Counted from the first letter of the stretch, positions 1 to 9,224 are shown. The stretch is DNA of 64,000 bases from Nocardia araoensis NBRC 100135 (GCF_000308435.1 NZ_BAFR01000113.1:1-64000); one strand, 5' to 3'. Notes: a model not told the origin generated them from the letters alone. A program made the numbers and translations.

Positions 1-90
1 TTTCGCTATGGCCGTCCGCGCACCGGTACCGCACAACGCGGTGGAACGTCGGCGTGAGCCAACGCGTCCGCGCCGCAGGTCCCCGAGCGT

Positions 91-3000
91 TTACGCGTTG
101 AAGTACTTCGCCTCCGGATGCAGCAGGACGAAGGCGTCCGTGGACTGTTCCGGATGCAGTTGCAGCTCCTCCGACAGCACGACGCCGATGCGATCGGCCT
201 CGAGCAGGTCGACCAGTTTGGCGCGGTCCTCCAACTCCGGGCAGGCGCCGTAGCCGAACGAGTAGCGTGCGCCGCGATAGCCGAGCTTGAAGTACTCCTG
301 CACGTCGGCCGGGTCGGATTCGGCGACCGCGTGGCCGTCGAGGACCAGCTCCTCGCGGATGCGGCGGTGCCAGTACTCGGCGAGCGCCTCGGTGAGCTGG
401 ACGCCGATGCCGTGCACCTCCAGGTAATCGCGGTAGCTGTCGCCCGCGAACAGTTCGTTGGCGAAGTCGGCGATCGGCTGGCCCATGGTGACCAGCTGGA
501 ACGGCAGGACGTCCACCTGACCGGTCGACCGGGCGTACTCCCGCGAACGGATGAAATCGGCGATGCACAGGAACCGGTCGCGCTGCTGACGCGGGAAGGT
601 GAATCGGTACCGTTCCGGCGCGTCGGGCGCCGGGTCGGTGAGCACGATGACGTCATCGCCTTCGGACACCGCCGGGAAGTAGCCGTACACCACCGCCGCG
701 TGCTGCAACACGCCTTCGGTGCTCAACCGGTCCAGCCAGGCGCGCAGACGCGGCCTGCCCTCGGTCTCCACCAGTTCCTCGTAATCCGGCCCGTCGCCGC
801 CGCGCTGTCCCCGCAGACCCCACTGCCCGAGGAACAGCGCCCGCTCGTCGAGCAGGCCCGAATACTCGTGCACCGCCAGACCTTTCACCACCCGTGTGCC
901 CCAGAACGGCGGCACCGGCACCGGCAGGTCGGCCGCGACGTCGGAGCGCTCGGGCACCACGACGGGCGCCTCGTTGGCGCGGCGCTCCGCGGCGATCCGC
1001 TTGGAGCGCTCGTGGCGCGCTTTGCGCTCGGCGGCCTTCTCCCGCTCGGCGATGGCCTCCGGGCTGTCGGGGTCGAGTTCGCCGCCGCGCTTGCGGGTCA
1101 TGATGTCGTCCATCAGCCGCAGGCCCTCGAACGCGTCACGCGCGTAGTGCACGTCGCCCTCGTAGACCTCGGTCAGGTCGTTCTCCACGTAGGAGCGGGT
1201 GAGCGCAGCGCCGCCCAGCAGCACCGGGAACTGCTCGGCCACGCCCTTGGCGTTGAGCTCCTCGAGGTTCTCCTTCATCACCACGGTCGACTTGACCAGC
1301 AGGCCGGACATGCCGATGACGTCGGCCTTCTTGTCCACGGCCGCGTCCAGGATGGTGGCGATCGGCTGCTTGATGCCGAGGTTGACCACCTCGTAGCCGT
1401 TGTTGGACAGGATGATGTCGACCAGGTTCTTGCCGATGTCGTGCACGTCGCCCTTCACGGTGGCCAGCACGATGCGGCCCTTGCCGCTGTCGTCGGTGGC
1501 CTCCATGTGCGGCTCGAGATACGCGACAGCAGCCTTCATCACCTCGGCGGACTGCAACACGAACGGCAGCTGCATCTGGCCGGACCCGAACAGTTCGCCG
1601 ACCGTCTTCATCCCGGCGAGCAGGGTCTCGTTGATGATCTGCAGCGGCGGCACCTCGGTCATGGCCGCGTCCAGGTCGGCTTCCATCCCGGCGCGTTCAC
1701 CGTCGACGATCCGCCGCTCCAGCCGCTCGAACAGCGGAAGCGCGGCCAGTTCCTCCGCGCGCGACGCCTTCGACGAGGAGGTGGACACGCCTTCGAACAG
1801 CGCCATCAGTTTCTGCAGCGGGTCGTAGCCCTCGGCGCGACGGTCGTACACCAGATCCAGCGCGGCCTCCCGCTGCTCCTCCGGGATCCGGCTGATCGGC
1901 AGGATCTTGGAGGCGTGCACGATCGCGGAGTCCAGACCGGCCTGGACGCATTCGTGCATGAAGACGGAGTTGAGCACCTGCCTGGCGGCCGGATTGAGGC
2001 CGAAGGAGATGTTGGACAGACCCAGGGTGGTCTGCACCCGCGGATGACGGCGCTTGAGCTCGCGGATGGCCTCGATGGTCTCCAACCCGTCCCGGCGCGA
2101 CTCCTCCTGGCCGGTGCCCAGGGTGAAGGTGAGCGTGTCGATGATGATGTCGCTCTCCGCCAGCCCCCAGTTGCCGGTGATGTCGGCGATCAGCCGCTCG
2201 GCGATCTCCACCTTCTTCGCCGCGGTGCGGGCCTGGCCCTCCTCGTCGATGGTCAGCGCGACCACGGCGGCGCCGTGCTCGGCGACCAGGCGCATGGTCT
2301 GCTGGAAGCGCGAATCGGGACCGGCGCCGTCCTCGTAGTTCACCGAGTTGACCGCGCAACGCCCGCCGAGGTGTTCCAGCCCGGCCCGCAATACCGGGGC
2401 CTCGGTGGAGTCGAGCATGATCGGCAGCGTCGAGGCGGTGGCCAGCCTGCTCGCCAGCTCCGCCATGTCGCGGGTGCCGTCCCGGCCGACGTAGTCGACG
2501 CACAGATCGAGCATGTGCGCGCCGTCGCGGGTCTGGTCCTTGGCGATGTCCAGGCACTTCTGCCAGTCCCCTGCGAGCATGGCCTCCCGGAATGCCTTGG
2601 AGCCGTTGGCATTCGTGCGTTCGCCGATCATCAGCACCGACGCGTCCTGCTCGAACGGCACCGCGGTGTACATGCTGGACACGCTCGGCTCGTGCACCGG
2701 CGCGCGCCGCTCGGCGATCGGTGGCAGGGTCGGCTCGACCTCGCGCACCGCGGCGGTGACCTGGCGGATGTGCTCGGGCGTGGTCCCGCAGCAGCCGCCG
2801 ACCAGAGCCAAACCGAACTCGGTGACGAACCCGCGCAGCGCGACCGCCAGTTCCTCGGGCGTGAGCGGGTAGACCGCACCGTCCGCGCCGAGCACCGGCA
2901 GCCCGGCGTTCGGCATCACCGAGACCGGAACCTGCGCGTGCCGGGACAGGTGGCGCAGGTGCTCGCTCATCTCGTCCGGGCCGGTCGCGCAGTTCAGGCC

Positions 3001-3687
3001 GATCATGTCGATGCCGAGCGGCTCCAGCGCGGTGAGCGCCGCGCCGATCTCGCTGCCGACCAGCATCGTGCCGGTGGTCTCCACGGTGACGTGCGTGATG
3101 ATCGGGATCCGGCGGCCCAGCTTCGCCATCGCGCGCTTGCTGCCGGTCACCGCCGCCTTGACCTGAAGCAGGTCCTGGCAGGTCTCGATGAGGATGGCGT
3201 CGGCGCCGCCGTCGAGCATGCCGAGGGCGGCCTCGGTGTAGGCGTCGCGCAGCGCGGCGAACGGGGCGTGACCGAGCGTGGGCAGCTTGGTGCCCGGCCC
3301 CATCGAGCCGAGCACGTACCGCGGCGTACCGTCGGGAGACGGTCCCATCTCGTCGGCGACCTCGCGGGCCAGCCGGGTACCGCGCTCGGAGAGGTCGCGG
3401 ATCCGGTCGGCGATGTCGTAGTCGGCGAGGTTGGGCAGGTTGCAGCCGAAGGTGTTGGTCTCGACCGCGTCGGCGCCCGCTTCGAAATAGGCGCGATGGA
3501 TGTCGCGCAGGACGTCGGGGCGGGTGTCGTTGAGGATCTCGTTACAGCCCTCCAACCCGCGGAAATCGTCCAAGGTGAGATCGGCCGCTTGCAGCATGGT
3601 GCCCATCGCACCGTCACCGATGACGACACGGCGGCGCAGCGTGTCGAGTAGCGTGGTGTCGAACTCGGCGGGGACGGACGCAGACAT
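91..3687 (-). CDS. metH: Cobalamin-dependent methionine synthase
   Basis: Transfers the methyl group of 5-methyltetrahydrofolate to homocysteine through cobalamin, giving methionine and tetrahydrofolate in the cytoplasm. With the start at 3687 the product is 1198 residues, the usual MetH length. Domains in order: homocysteine-binding barrel (1-320) with the three zinc cysteines C233, C299 and C300 (NCATGP and GGCCGTTP); pterin-binding barrel (about 345-600); cobalamin domain with GDVHDIGKN at 746-754, H749 being the axial cobalt ligand; and a C-terminal reactivation domain ending with GYGACP, the SAM-binding motif. The frame is open 47 codons further upstream but that extension is Arg/Pro/Gly-rich and unlike MetH. 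An ATG preceded by TACGCT and seven bases suggests a leaderless message. It is divergent from the PAC2 gene. All catalytic residues appear intact. Confidence 0.97.
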   Translation of the reverse strand: MSASVPAEFDTTLLDTLRRRVVIGDGAMGTMLQAADLTLDDFRGLEGCNEILNDTRPDVLRDIHRAYFEAGADAVETNTFGCNLPNLADYDIADRIRDLSERGTRLAREVADEMGPSPDGTPRYVLGSMGPGTKLPTLGHAPFAALRDAYTEAALGMLDGGADAILIETCQDLLQVKAAVTGSKRAMAKLGRRIPIITHVTVETTGTMLVGSEIGAALTALEPLGIDMIGLNCATGPDEMSEHLRHLSRHAQVPVSVMPNAGLPVLGADGAVYPLTPEELAVALRGFVTEFGLALVGGCCGTTPEHIRQVTAAVREVEPTLPPIAERRAPVHEPSVSSMYTAVPFEQDASVLMIGERTNANGSKAFREAMLAGDWQKCLDIAKDQTRDGAHMLDLCVDYVGRDGTRDMAELASRLATASTLPIMLDSTEAPVLRAGLEHLGGRCAVNSVNYEDGAGPDSRFQQTMRLVAEHGAAVVALTIDEEGQARTAAKKVEIAERLIADITGNWGLAESDIIIDTLTFTLGTGQEESRRDGLETIEAIRELKRRHPRVQTTLGLSNISFGLNPAARQVLNSVFMHECVQAGLDSAIVHASKILPISRIPEEQREAALDLVYDRRAEGYDPLQKLMALFEGVSTSSSKASRAEELAALPLFERLERRIVDGERAGMEADLDAAMTEVPPLQIINETLLAGMKTVGELFGSGQMQLPFVLQSAEVMKAAVAYLEPHMEATDDSGKGRIVLATVKGDVHDIGKNLVDIILSNNGYEVVNLGIKQPIATILDAAVDKKADVIGMSGLLVKSTVVMKENLEELNAKGVAEQFPVLLGGAALTRSYVENDLTEVYEGDVHYARDAFEGLRLMDDIMTRKRGGELDPDSPEAIAEREKAAERKARHERSKRIAAERRANEAPVVVPERSDVAADLPVPVPPFWGTRVVKGLAVHEYSGLLDERALFLGQWGLRGQRGGDGPDYEELVETEGRPRLRAWLDRLSTEGVLQHAAVVYGYFPAVSEGDDVIVLTDPAPDAPERYRFTFPRQQRDRFLCIADFIRSREYARSTGQVDVLPFQLVTMGQPIADFANELFAGDSYRDYLEVHGIGVQLTEALAEYWHRRIREELVLDGHAVAESDPADVQEYFKLGYRGARYSFGYGACPELEDRAKLVDLLEADRIGVVLSEELQLHPEQSTDAFVLLHPEAKYFNA

Positions 3688-3694
3688 GCGTTCC

Positions 3695-3700
3695 AGCGTA
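3695..3700 (-). promoter_or_regulatory. Candidate leaderless -10 element of metH
   Basis: On the minus strand TACGCT lies seven bases before the metH ATG. A TANNNT hexamer 6-7 bases before the start codon is the usual form of a leaderless actinobacterial promoter; no Shine-Dalgarno sequence is visible. Confidence 0.45.
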
Positions 3701-3842
3701 GTGGGCGGGGCCGACGATCCAGGCCACGGCGTAGAGCCTCGGTGTCCTGGACCACACGCGCGGCCCGGCGCCGCGCCGTCCGCGCGCGGAAACACGCCAC
3801 CCGGTCCGGCCGTCATACGACACGCCATATCGCCGCACGCCG

Positions 3843-3848
3843 TAGGCT
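3843..3848 (+). promoter_or_regulatory. Candidate leaderless -10 element of the PAC2 gene
   Basis: TAGGCT followed by six bases and the GTG start at 3855, with no Shine-Dalgarno sequence. Only about 140 bases separate it from the opposing metH -10 element. Confidence 0.5.
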
Positions 3849-3854
3849 GACCGA

Positions 3855-4739
3855 GTGAACGCCAGTGAAACTCCCGATCCGGAACTGCCGACGTTGCGGG
3901 ATCCGGTACTGGTCGCCGCCTTCGAGGGGTGGAACGACGCCGGTGACGCGGCCAGCGGCGCGGTCGAGCATCTGGAACTGATCTGGGACGCCGAGCCGTT
4001 GGCCGAGCTCGACTCCGAGGATTACTACGACTATCAGGTCAATCGGCCGACGGTGCGCCAGGTCGACGGTGTGACCAGGGAAATCCAGTGGCCGTCGACG
4101 ATGTTGTCGGTCTGCTCGCCGCCCGGCAGCGACCGCGACGTGGTGCTGCTGCGCGGTATCGAACCGAATATGCGCTGGCGCAGTTTCTGCGGCGACCTGC
4201 TCGAGTTCATCGAGCAGCTCGGCGTGCAGACCGTGGTCATTCTCGGCGCGCTGCTCGCGGACACTCCGCACACCCGCCCGGTACCGGTGACCGGCTCGGC
4301 CTACAGCAAGGAGGCGGCCGAGCGGTTCAACTTGGAACAGACCCGCTACGAGGGGCCGACCGGGATCACCGGCGTGCTGCAGGATCAGTGCGTGAAGGCG
4401 GGGGTCCCGGCGGTGTCGTTCTGGGCCGCCGTCCCGCACTACGTCTCCCAGCCGCCGAATCCGAAGGCGACCATCGCGCTGCTGCACCGGGTCGAGGACG
4501 TGCTCGACATCGAGGTGCCGCTCGGCGAGCTGCCCAAGCAGGCCGAGGACTGGGAGACCGCGGTGAACGAGATGACCGTGGGTGACGAGGAGATCAGCGA
4601 GTACGTGCGCTCGCTGGAGGAGCGCGGCGACGCCGCGGTCGACGTGAACGAGGCGATGGCCAAGATCGATGGCGACGCGATCGCCGCGGAGTTCGAGAAG
4701 TACCTGCGCAGACGGGGTCCGGGCAGCTTCGGTCTCTGA
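3855..4739 (+). CDS. PAC2 family protein (proteasome-assembly-chaperone-like)
   Basis: 294 residues beginning with GTG. The opening strand LRDPVLVAAFEGWNDAGDAAS is the typical start of the actinobacterial PAC2 family, and VVILGALLADTPHTRPVPV is the conserved central segment. PAC2 domains occur in eukaryotic proteasome assembly chaperones; in actinobacteria, which have a 20S proteasome, the family has no settled biochemical role, so the name is structural. The C-terminus is acidic and helical (MAKIDGDAIAAEFEKYLRRR). It is divergent from metH, the same pairing as Rv2124c/Rv2125 in M. tuberculosis (recalled). TAGGCT six bases before GTG suggests a leaderless transcript. Confidence 0.9.
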   Translation: MNASETPDPELPTLRDPVLVAAFEGWNDAGDAASGAVEHLELIWDAEPLAELDSEDYYDYQVNRPTVRQVDGVTREIQWPSTMLSVCSPPGSDRDVVLLRGIEPNMRWRSFCGDLLEFIEQLGVQTVVILGALLADTPHTRPVPVTGSAYSKEAAERFNLEQTRYEGPTGITGVLQDQCVKAGVPAVSFWAAVPHYVSQPPNPKATIALLHRVEDVLDIEVPLGELPKQAEDWETAVNEMTVGDEEISEYVRSLEERGDAAVDVNEAMAKIDGDAIAAEFEKYLRRRGPGSFGL

Positions 4740-4838
4740 TCGGTTGCGCGGCGGCGCGATCGGCGCGGGCGACCGCCGACCGCAGGTTCACCGGAAGTTC
4801 GCCAGGGGGCCACCTTCGGGTCGGGAAACGACCGCTCC

Positions 4839-4844
4839 TACACT
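4839..4844 (+). promoter_or_regulatory. Candidate leaderless -10 element of the acyl-AMP ligase gene
   Basis: TACACT followed by seven bases and the GTG at 4852. It helps place the start here rather than at the upstream in-frame codons inside the PAC2 gene. Confidence 0.45.
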
Positions 4845-4851
4845 TTCGCCG

Positions 4852-7446
4852 GTGACCGTCCATCCGATCGTCGAGCGTCTGCGCACCTTCGACGAGCGGA
4901 TCGCCGTCCACTGCCCCGACCACGCGGGCGGGGACGGCGGCGCCGGGTCCTCACCCCCCTCGCAGGTGACCTACGCTCGGCTTGCGGCGCTCGTCGAGGC
5001 CTACGCGACCGAACTCGGCCCGGCGCGCCGCCTCGTCGCGGTCGCCGCGCGCAACGATCTCGCCTCGCTCGTCGCGTACCTCGGCGCACTCAGCGCCGGA
5101 TGCGTCGTCTTGCTGACCGAGCGGATCACTGCGGAGTTGCGGGACGCCTATGAACCGGACGTGCTCGTCGAAGACGGGCGGACCCGGGTGGTCCGGGAAC
5201 GCTCGGCACATCGCCTGCATCCGGATCTCGCGCTGCTGCTGAGCACCTCGGGGTCCACCGGGTCGCCCAAGCTGGTCCGGCTCTCGGCGAGGAATCTGCG
5301 CTCCAACGCGGCGGCCATCGCCGAGTACCTGGCCATCGGCCCGGACGATTGCGCGGCGACCACCCTGCCGATGTTCTACTGCTACGGACTGTCGGTGGTG
5401 CACAGCCACCTGTGGCGCGGCGCGAGCCTCCTGCTCACCGACCAGTCGGTACTGGACGCGCAGTTCTGGCACGCGTTCCGGGACTGCCGCGCAACGTCGT
5501 TCGCCGCGGTTCCCTACACCGTCGAGCTGCTGGACCGCATCGGTTTCGCCCGCATGGACCTGCCGCACCTGCGCTATGTCACCCAGGCGGGCGGGAGACT
5601 CGCGCCGGAACGGGTACGCGAATACGCCGCACTCGGCCGGGAACGCGGCTGGGACTTCGTGGTCATGTACGGCCAGACCGAGGCCACCGCGCGGATGGCC
5701 TACCTCCCTGCGCATCTGGCGAGCGAGCACCCCGACTGCATCGGGATCCCGATCCCCGGCGGCGAATTCACCCTGGAGCCGGTCGAGGAAGCCGGCGACA
5801 ATGGGGACGAACCACGCGAACTGGTCTATCGCGGGGCCAATGTCATGCTGGGATACGCGAAGTCCGCCGCGGACCTCGCACTCGGCCGTACGGTCGATGC
5901 CCTGCGCACCGGGGATCTGGCACGGCGCACCCCCGAGGGCTTGTATCAGGTGGTCGGCAGGCGGAGCCGGTTCGCCAAGATCTTCGGACTGCGCATCGAT
6001 CTGGAGCGTCTCGAATCCGCGCTCGCGGCGGCCGGATTCACGGCGTGCTGCACGGACGACGACACCCACCTGGTCGTCGCCGTGCAGACCCCTCGGTCCG
6101 ATCCCACCGAACTCGCCGCCCGCCTGTCCGGCCTGCCCGCCGCCGCCGTTCGGGTCCACCCGGTGGAACGGATCCCACGGCTACCGAACGGCAAACCCGA
6201 CTACCCCGCCATCCGACAGCTGGCCGGGTTTACGCCGCAGGTGCGCGACATCCGCGCCCTCTACGCGACGACCCTGGGCATCGATCCCGCGCGCGTCCGA
6301 CCGGACAGCACGTTCGTCGACCTCGGCGGGAACTCGCTCACCTACGTGACCACCGCGGCACGGCTGGAGCGGGCGCTCGGCCGCCTACCCGCCGATTGGC
6401 CGAACACCTCCGTGGCGGAACTGGAACGGATACCCGAAGGCCGCAGGCGTTTCGGGCGGGCACTCGACACCGGAACGCTGCTGCGCGCGGCGGGCATCGT
6501 GCTCATCGTCAGCTCACACGCCGGAGTGTTCGTGCTCTGGGGCGCGGCGCACGTGCTGCTCGGCGTGGCCGGCTTCAACTTCGCCCGATTCGGTGTGACC
6601 GCGGCGCCGCCAGCCGAGCGATTGCGCCACACGTTGCGCACCGTGGGATCCATCGCGGTGCCGACGGCGCTCTGGGTCGCGCTCACGCTGACCTGCACCG
6701 ACTACTACGGCTGGCAGAACATCCTGTTACTGAACAAGATTCTCGGCCCGCACGACAGCGCCACCGCCGGGCACCTGTGGTTTCTCGAGGTGCTGGTGTA
6801 TTTCATGCTGGCCGCCGCGCTGCTGATCCGGATCCCCGTGGTGGACCGGTGGCAACGGGCCGAGCCGTTCTGGTTCGCGATGGCGCTGGTCGCGCTGAGC
6901 CTCGTCTTTCGATACCAAGCGTTCGGTCTGTATTCGGCGAAGGACGTTCCGTTCTCTCCGCTGGCGGTGTGGCTCTTCACGCTCGGCTGGGCTGCGGCAA
7001 AGGCGACTTCGATATGGCAGCGGCTGATCGTCAGTGCCGTCGTACTGATCACGGTGCCCGGATATTTCGGTGTTCCCGAGCGGGAACGTCTGATCATGGC
7101 GGGCTTGCTCGCCCTGGTGTGGCTGTCCGCGGTCCGAGTTCCCGCCGTGGTCGCCGTCTGCGCGGCGGTGCTGGCCGACGGCTCGCTGTTCGTCTATCTG
7201 CTGCACTGGCAGGTGTACCCGCTGTTCGAACAGCACCGGCTCGCGGGGCTGCTCGCTTCCCTGGCAGCGGGTGTACTCGTCACCGGCGCGGTGAGCGGGG
7301 TGCGACGCTGGGGTTCGGTGCGGTACCGGGCAATTCGGTCGCGGCGGTCAGCTCTCCACGGTCCACACCCGCGCCGCCGCCTCCTGAGCCAGCTTGGCGA
7401 TCAGGATGTCGCGCGGAATCGTCTGACCGGCAAAGTGATCGAGTGA
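4852..7446 (+). CDS. Three-domain acyl-AMP ligase / carrier protein / membrane acyltransferase
   Basis: 864 residues from GTG 4852. Residues 1-450 form an adenylate-forming domain: P-loop STSGSTGSPK at 131-140, YGQTEAT near 280, and a C-terminal PNGKPDY carrying the adenylation lysine. Residues 460-530 are a carrier domain with DLGGNSL, S495 being the predicted 4'-phosphopantetheine site. Residues 540-840 are hydrophobic with about eight to ten membrane spans and resemble acyltransferase family 3: VSSHAG early and YLLHWQVYPLF in a late helix. The protein should activate a carboxylic or amino acid, load it on its own carrier and pass it to an acceptor at the membrane; substrate and acceptor are unknown. 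The layout parallels DltA, DltC and a membrane acyltransferase joined in one chain. The last 33 or so codons run antisense into the next gene and look like a non-conserved tail. Confidence 0.85.
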   Translation: MTVHPIVERLRTFDERIAVHCPDHAGGDGGAGSSPPSQVTYARLAALVEAYATELGPARRLVAVAARNDLASLVAYLGALSAGCVVLLTERITAELRDAYEPDVLVEDGRTRVVRERSAHRLHPDLALLLSTSGSTGSPKLVRLSARNLRSNAAAIAEYLAIGPDDCAATTLPMFYCYGLSVVHSHLWRGASLLLTDQSVLDAQFWHAFRDCRATSFAAVPYTVELLDRIGFARMDLPHLRYVTQAGGRLAPERVREYAALGRERGWDFVVMYGQTEATARMAYLPAHLASEHPDCIGIPIPGGEFTLEPVEEAGDNGDEPRELVYRGANVMLGYAKSAADLALGRTVDALRTGDLARRTPEGLYQVVGRRSRFAKIFGLRIDLERLESALAAAGFTACCTDDDTHLVVAVQTPRSDPTELAARLSGLPAAAVRVHPVERIPRLPNGKPDYPAIRQLAGFTPQVRDIRALYATTLGIDPARVRPDSTFVDLGGNSLTYVTTAARLERALGRLPADWPNTSVAELERIPEGRRRFGRALDTGTLLRAAGIVLIVSSHAGVFVLWGAAHVLLGVAGFNFARFGVTAAPPAERLRHTLRTVGSIAVPTALWVALTLTCTDYYGWQNILLLNKILGPHDSATAGHLWFLEVLVYFMLAAALLIRIPVVDRWQRAEPFWFAMALVALSLVFRYQAFGLYSAKDVPFSPLAVWLFTLGWAAAKATSIWQRLIVSAVVLITVPGYFGVPERERLIMAGLLALVWLSAVRVPAVVAVCAAVLADGSLFVYLLHWQVYPLFEQHRLAGLLASLAAGVLVTGAVSGVRRWGSVRYRAIRSRRSALHGPHPRRRLLSQLGDQDVARNRLTGKVIE

Positions 7447-7653
7447 GGGAACCACCACGTGGTGCGCGTCCGCGCGCTTGAGTTCCGCCGTGAGCTCGAC
7501 GAAAGCCGTCCCGTCACCGCCGGTCGATTCATGGAACGTTGCGGCGAAGCACAGCCCTTCCTCGCGGGCGAGGCTGCTCATCGCGGCCTCGAGCTCCTTG
7601 CTATGGCCATCGGCCAGATCGTCACGCAAGTATCCATAGATCAACGCTTCCAC
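7348..7653 (-). CDS. Small resolvase-N-terminal-like protein of actinomycetes
   Basis: 101 residues starting MEALIYGYLRDDLADG and containing TAELKRADAHHVVVPSLDHFA. This matches a small family common in Streptomyces and Nocardia that is often annotated as recombinase-like because it keeps the fold of the serine resolvase N-terminus (YGYxR at the start and the VVVPS strand). It has no DNA-binding half and no obvious nucleophilic serine, so recombinase activity is unlikely. The last 99 bases overlap the 3' end of the convergent acyltransferase gene. It diverges from the XRE regulator across a region with nested inverted repeats. Function unknown; a regulatory or genome-maintenance role is a guess. 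Confidence 0.72.
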   Translation of the reverse strand: MEALIYGYLRDDLADGHSKELEAAMSSLAREEGLCFAATFHESTGGDGTAFVELTAELKRADAHHVVVPSLDHFAGQTIPRDILIAKLAQEAAARVWTVES

Positions 7654-7725
7654 CCGAACCTCCGTTGGATTGGGATCGCTGTTCTTTTATGTGGATCCAC
7701 CCGTTTTACGGGGTATTTGCGCTTC

Positions 7726-7757
7726 GTGCAAGAGCAGATGTACTTGCACTTGCTCTT
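7726..7757. repeat. Nested inverted repeats between the resolvase-like gene and the XRE regulator
   Basis: GTGCAAG (7726-7732) and CTTGCAC (7743-7749) form a perfect 7-10-7 inverted repeat. AAGAGCA (7730-7736) and TGCTCTT (7751-7757) form a second perfect 7-bp repeat with a 14-base spacer. They overlap and cannot both form one hairpin. The site sits between divergent genes, so an operator for the XRE regulator is a reasonable inference. Confidence 0.4.
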
Positions 7758-7891
7758 ACAGGAGGGGCTGGCAAACTTCTGGCGCCAGATCAAGCATGCA
7801 CAACGGGGCGGGGCGAAAGTAGCTGTCAACACACGGACATCTACCTGCCCTCTTGGGGCCACCAAACGTTAACTGGTGCGATACTACAGAC

Positions 7892-9124
7892 GTGGCCGCT
7901 ACCGACGATCGACCCGTCTGGGCAGTCCGAATGCGTTCCGAGCGTGACGCGAGGGGGTGGTCGCAAGCCGACGCTGTTCGCGTGATGCGTGGAAAGTCTT
8001 CGCACAACCTGCCGACCGACAGTACTCTCCTACGCAACTGGCGCCGTTGGGAATCGGGCGAATCGCGCCCCGACGACTTCTACGCGCCGATCATCGCCGC
8101 CACCTTCGACACGGTGACCGCGGCGTTCTTCCCCAAGACGAGACCGAACCGGGACGACGAACTGCTCTCGGCGACCGGCATGGACACACTCGAGTTCATC
8201 GGACGGCTCCGTATGTCCGATGTGTCCTCGGTGACGCTGGAGGCCATCCGCATCACCGCCGAACGCCTGTGCTGCGAATACTCTTACGCCGACCCGCACG
8301 ACCTGCACGCCGAGGGCACCGCGTGGCTGCGCAGGATCACCTCGTTGCTGGACGGTCGCCTGACCCTGGCGCAGCATCGCGAAATCCTCGTTCTCGCCGG
8401 ATGGGTCGCGCTGCTGGTCGGCTGTGTCGACTACGACCTGGGCCGGCGCACCGCCGCCGAGGCGACCCGCCGCGCCGCCCAGTCCCTGGCGCAGGAGGCG
8501 GAGAGTATCGAGATCGCCGCGTGGGCAGCGGAAATGACCGCGTGGTTCGCGCTGACCCAGGGCAACTACCGCGGTGTCATCGAGGCCGTTCAGCCGACGC
8601 TGGAAGTAAGCCAGCACCTGCGCGTCGGTGTCCAGCTCGCCGCCCAGCGCGCCAAAGCGTGGGCCAGGCTGGGCAACCCGCGCGAGGTGGAGGCGGCGCT
8701 CGAGGAGGGTCGAGCTATCTTGGAGCGACTCGATCATCCGGCGAATCTGGACAACCATTTCGTCATCGACGCGAACAAGTTCGACTTCTACGCGATGGAC
8801 TGCTGCCGCGTCGCGGGCGAGGACCGGCTCGCCGAAACCTACGCGCGAGAGGTGATCCGCAACGCCACCCGGCCCGACGGCACCCTGCGCAATCCGATGC
8901 GGGTGTCCGAGGCGCACCTGACCCTGGCCGTGGTCGCGGTGCGCGACCGTGACCTGGAACTCGCGGTGGCGGAGGGCTCCCGCGCGTTCGCAGGCAGCAG
9001 GAAGTCGCTGCCCTCGCTGATGTGGATCGCGGGTGAGGTCGCGCGCGAGATCATCGAGCGGTTCCCCGGCGACCCGCGCACCCGTGCTTATCTGGACCAG
9101 TTGCGTTCGCTGTCCGTCGAGTGA
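7892..9124 (+). CDS. XRE-type helix-turn-helix regulator with TPR-like helical C-terminus
   Basis: 410 residues from GTG 7892. RMRSERDARGWSQADAVRVM at the N-terminus is a Cro/C1-type helix-turn-helix, followed by LLRNWRRWESGESRPDDFY, typical of a Streptomyces/Nocardia family of signal-responsive regulators. The rest (residues 120-410) is a chain of amphipathic helices with spacing like TPR repeats, likely a protein- or peptide-binding sensor. The frame is open to a TTG at 7853, but GATACT lies six bases before GTG 7892, suggesting a leaderless start there. It lies just before the jet genes in the same direction: its TGA is at 9122-9124 and jetA begins at 9232, so control of the defence genes is possible but not shown. 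Confidence 0.8.
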   Translation: MAATDDRPVWAVRMRSERDARGWSQADAVRVMRGKSSHNLPTDSTLLRNWRRWESGESRPDDFYAPIIAATFDTVTAAFFPKTRPNRDDELLSATGMDTLEFIGRLRMSDVSSVTLEAIRITAERLCCEYSYADPHDLHAEGTAWLRRITSLLDGRLTLAQHREILVLAGWVALLVGCVDYDLGRRTAAEATRRAAQSLAQEAESIEIAAWAAEMTAWFALTQGNYRGVIEAVQPTLEVSQHLRVGVQLAAQRAKAWARLGNPREVEAALEEGRAILERLDHPANLDNHFVIDANKFDFYAMDCCRVAGEDRLAETYAREVIRNATRPDGTLRNPMRVSEAHLTLAVVAVRDRDLELAVAEGSRAFAGSRKSLPSLMWIAGEVAREIIERFPGDPRTRAYLDQLRSLSVE

Positions 9125-9218
9125 GCCCACCTGCGCCGCGGCCGCGGCGAACGGTGACGAACCGGACGCGGCCACGCCGAACAGCGGAACGTCGTGCGGG
9201 TGGCGATCGGCCCGCTAC

Positions 9219-9224
9219 TACCCT
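9219..9224 (+). promoter_or_regulatory. Candidate leaderless -10 element of jetA
   Basis: TACCCT followed by seven bases and the GTG at 9232. It would give the jet operon its own promoter inside the 107-base gap after the XRE gene. Confidence 0.45.

Noticed and set aside
118..3651. A 1177-codon open frame on the plus strand opposite metH
   Set aside because: Its composition is His/Asp/Val/Gly-rich with no recognisable domain; such antisense frames arise from high-GC codon bias. The metH protein is complete on the other strand.
3688..3854. Cobalamin riboswitch in front of metH
   Set aside because: The gap is too short, no B12-box-like motif was seen, and the start looks leaderless.
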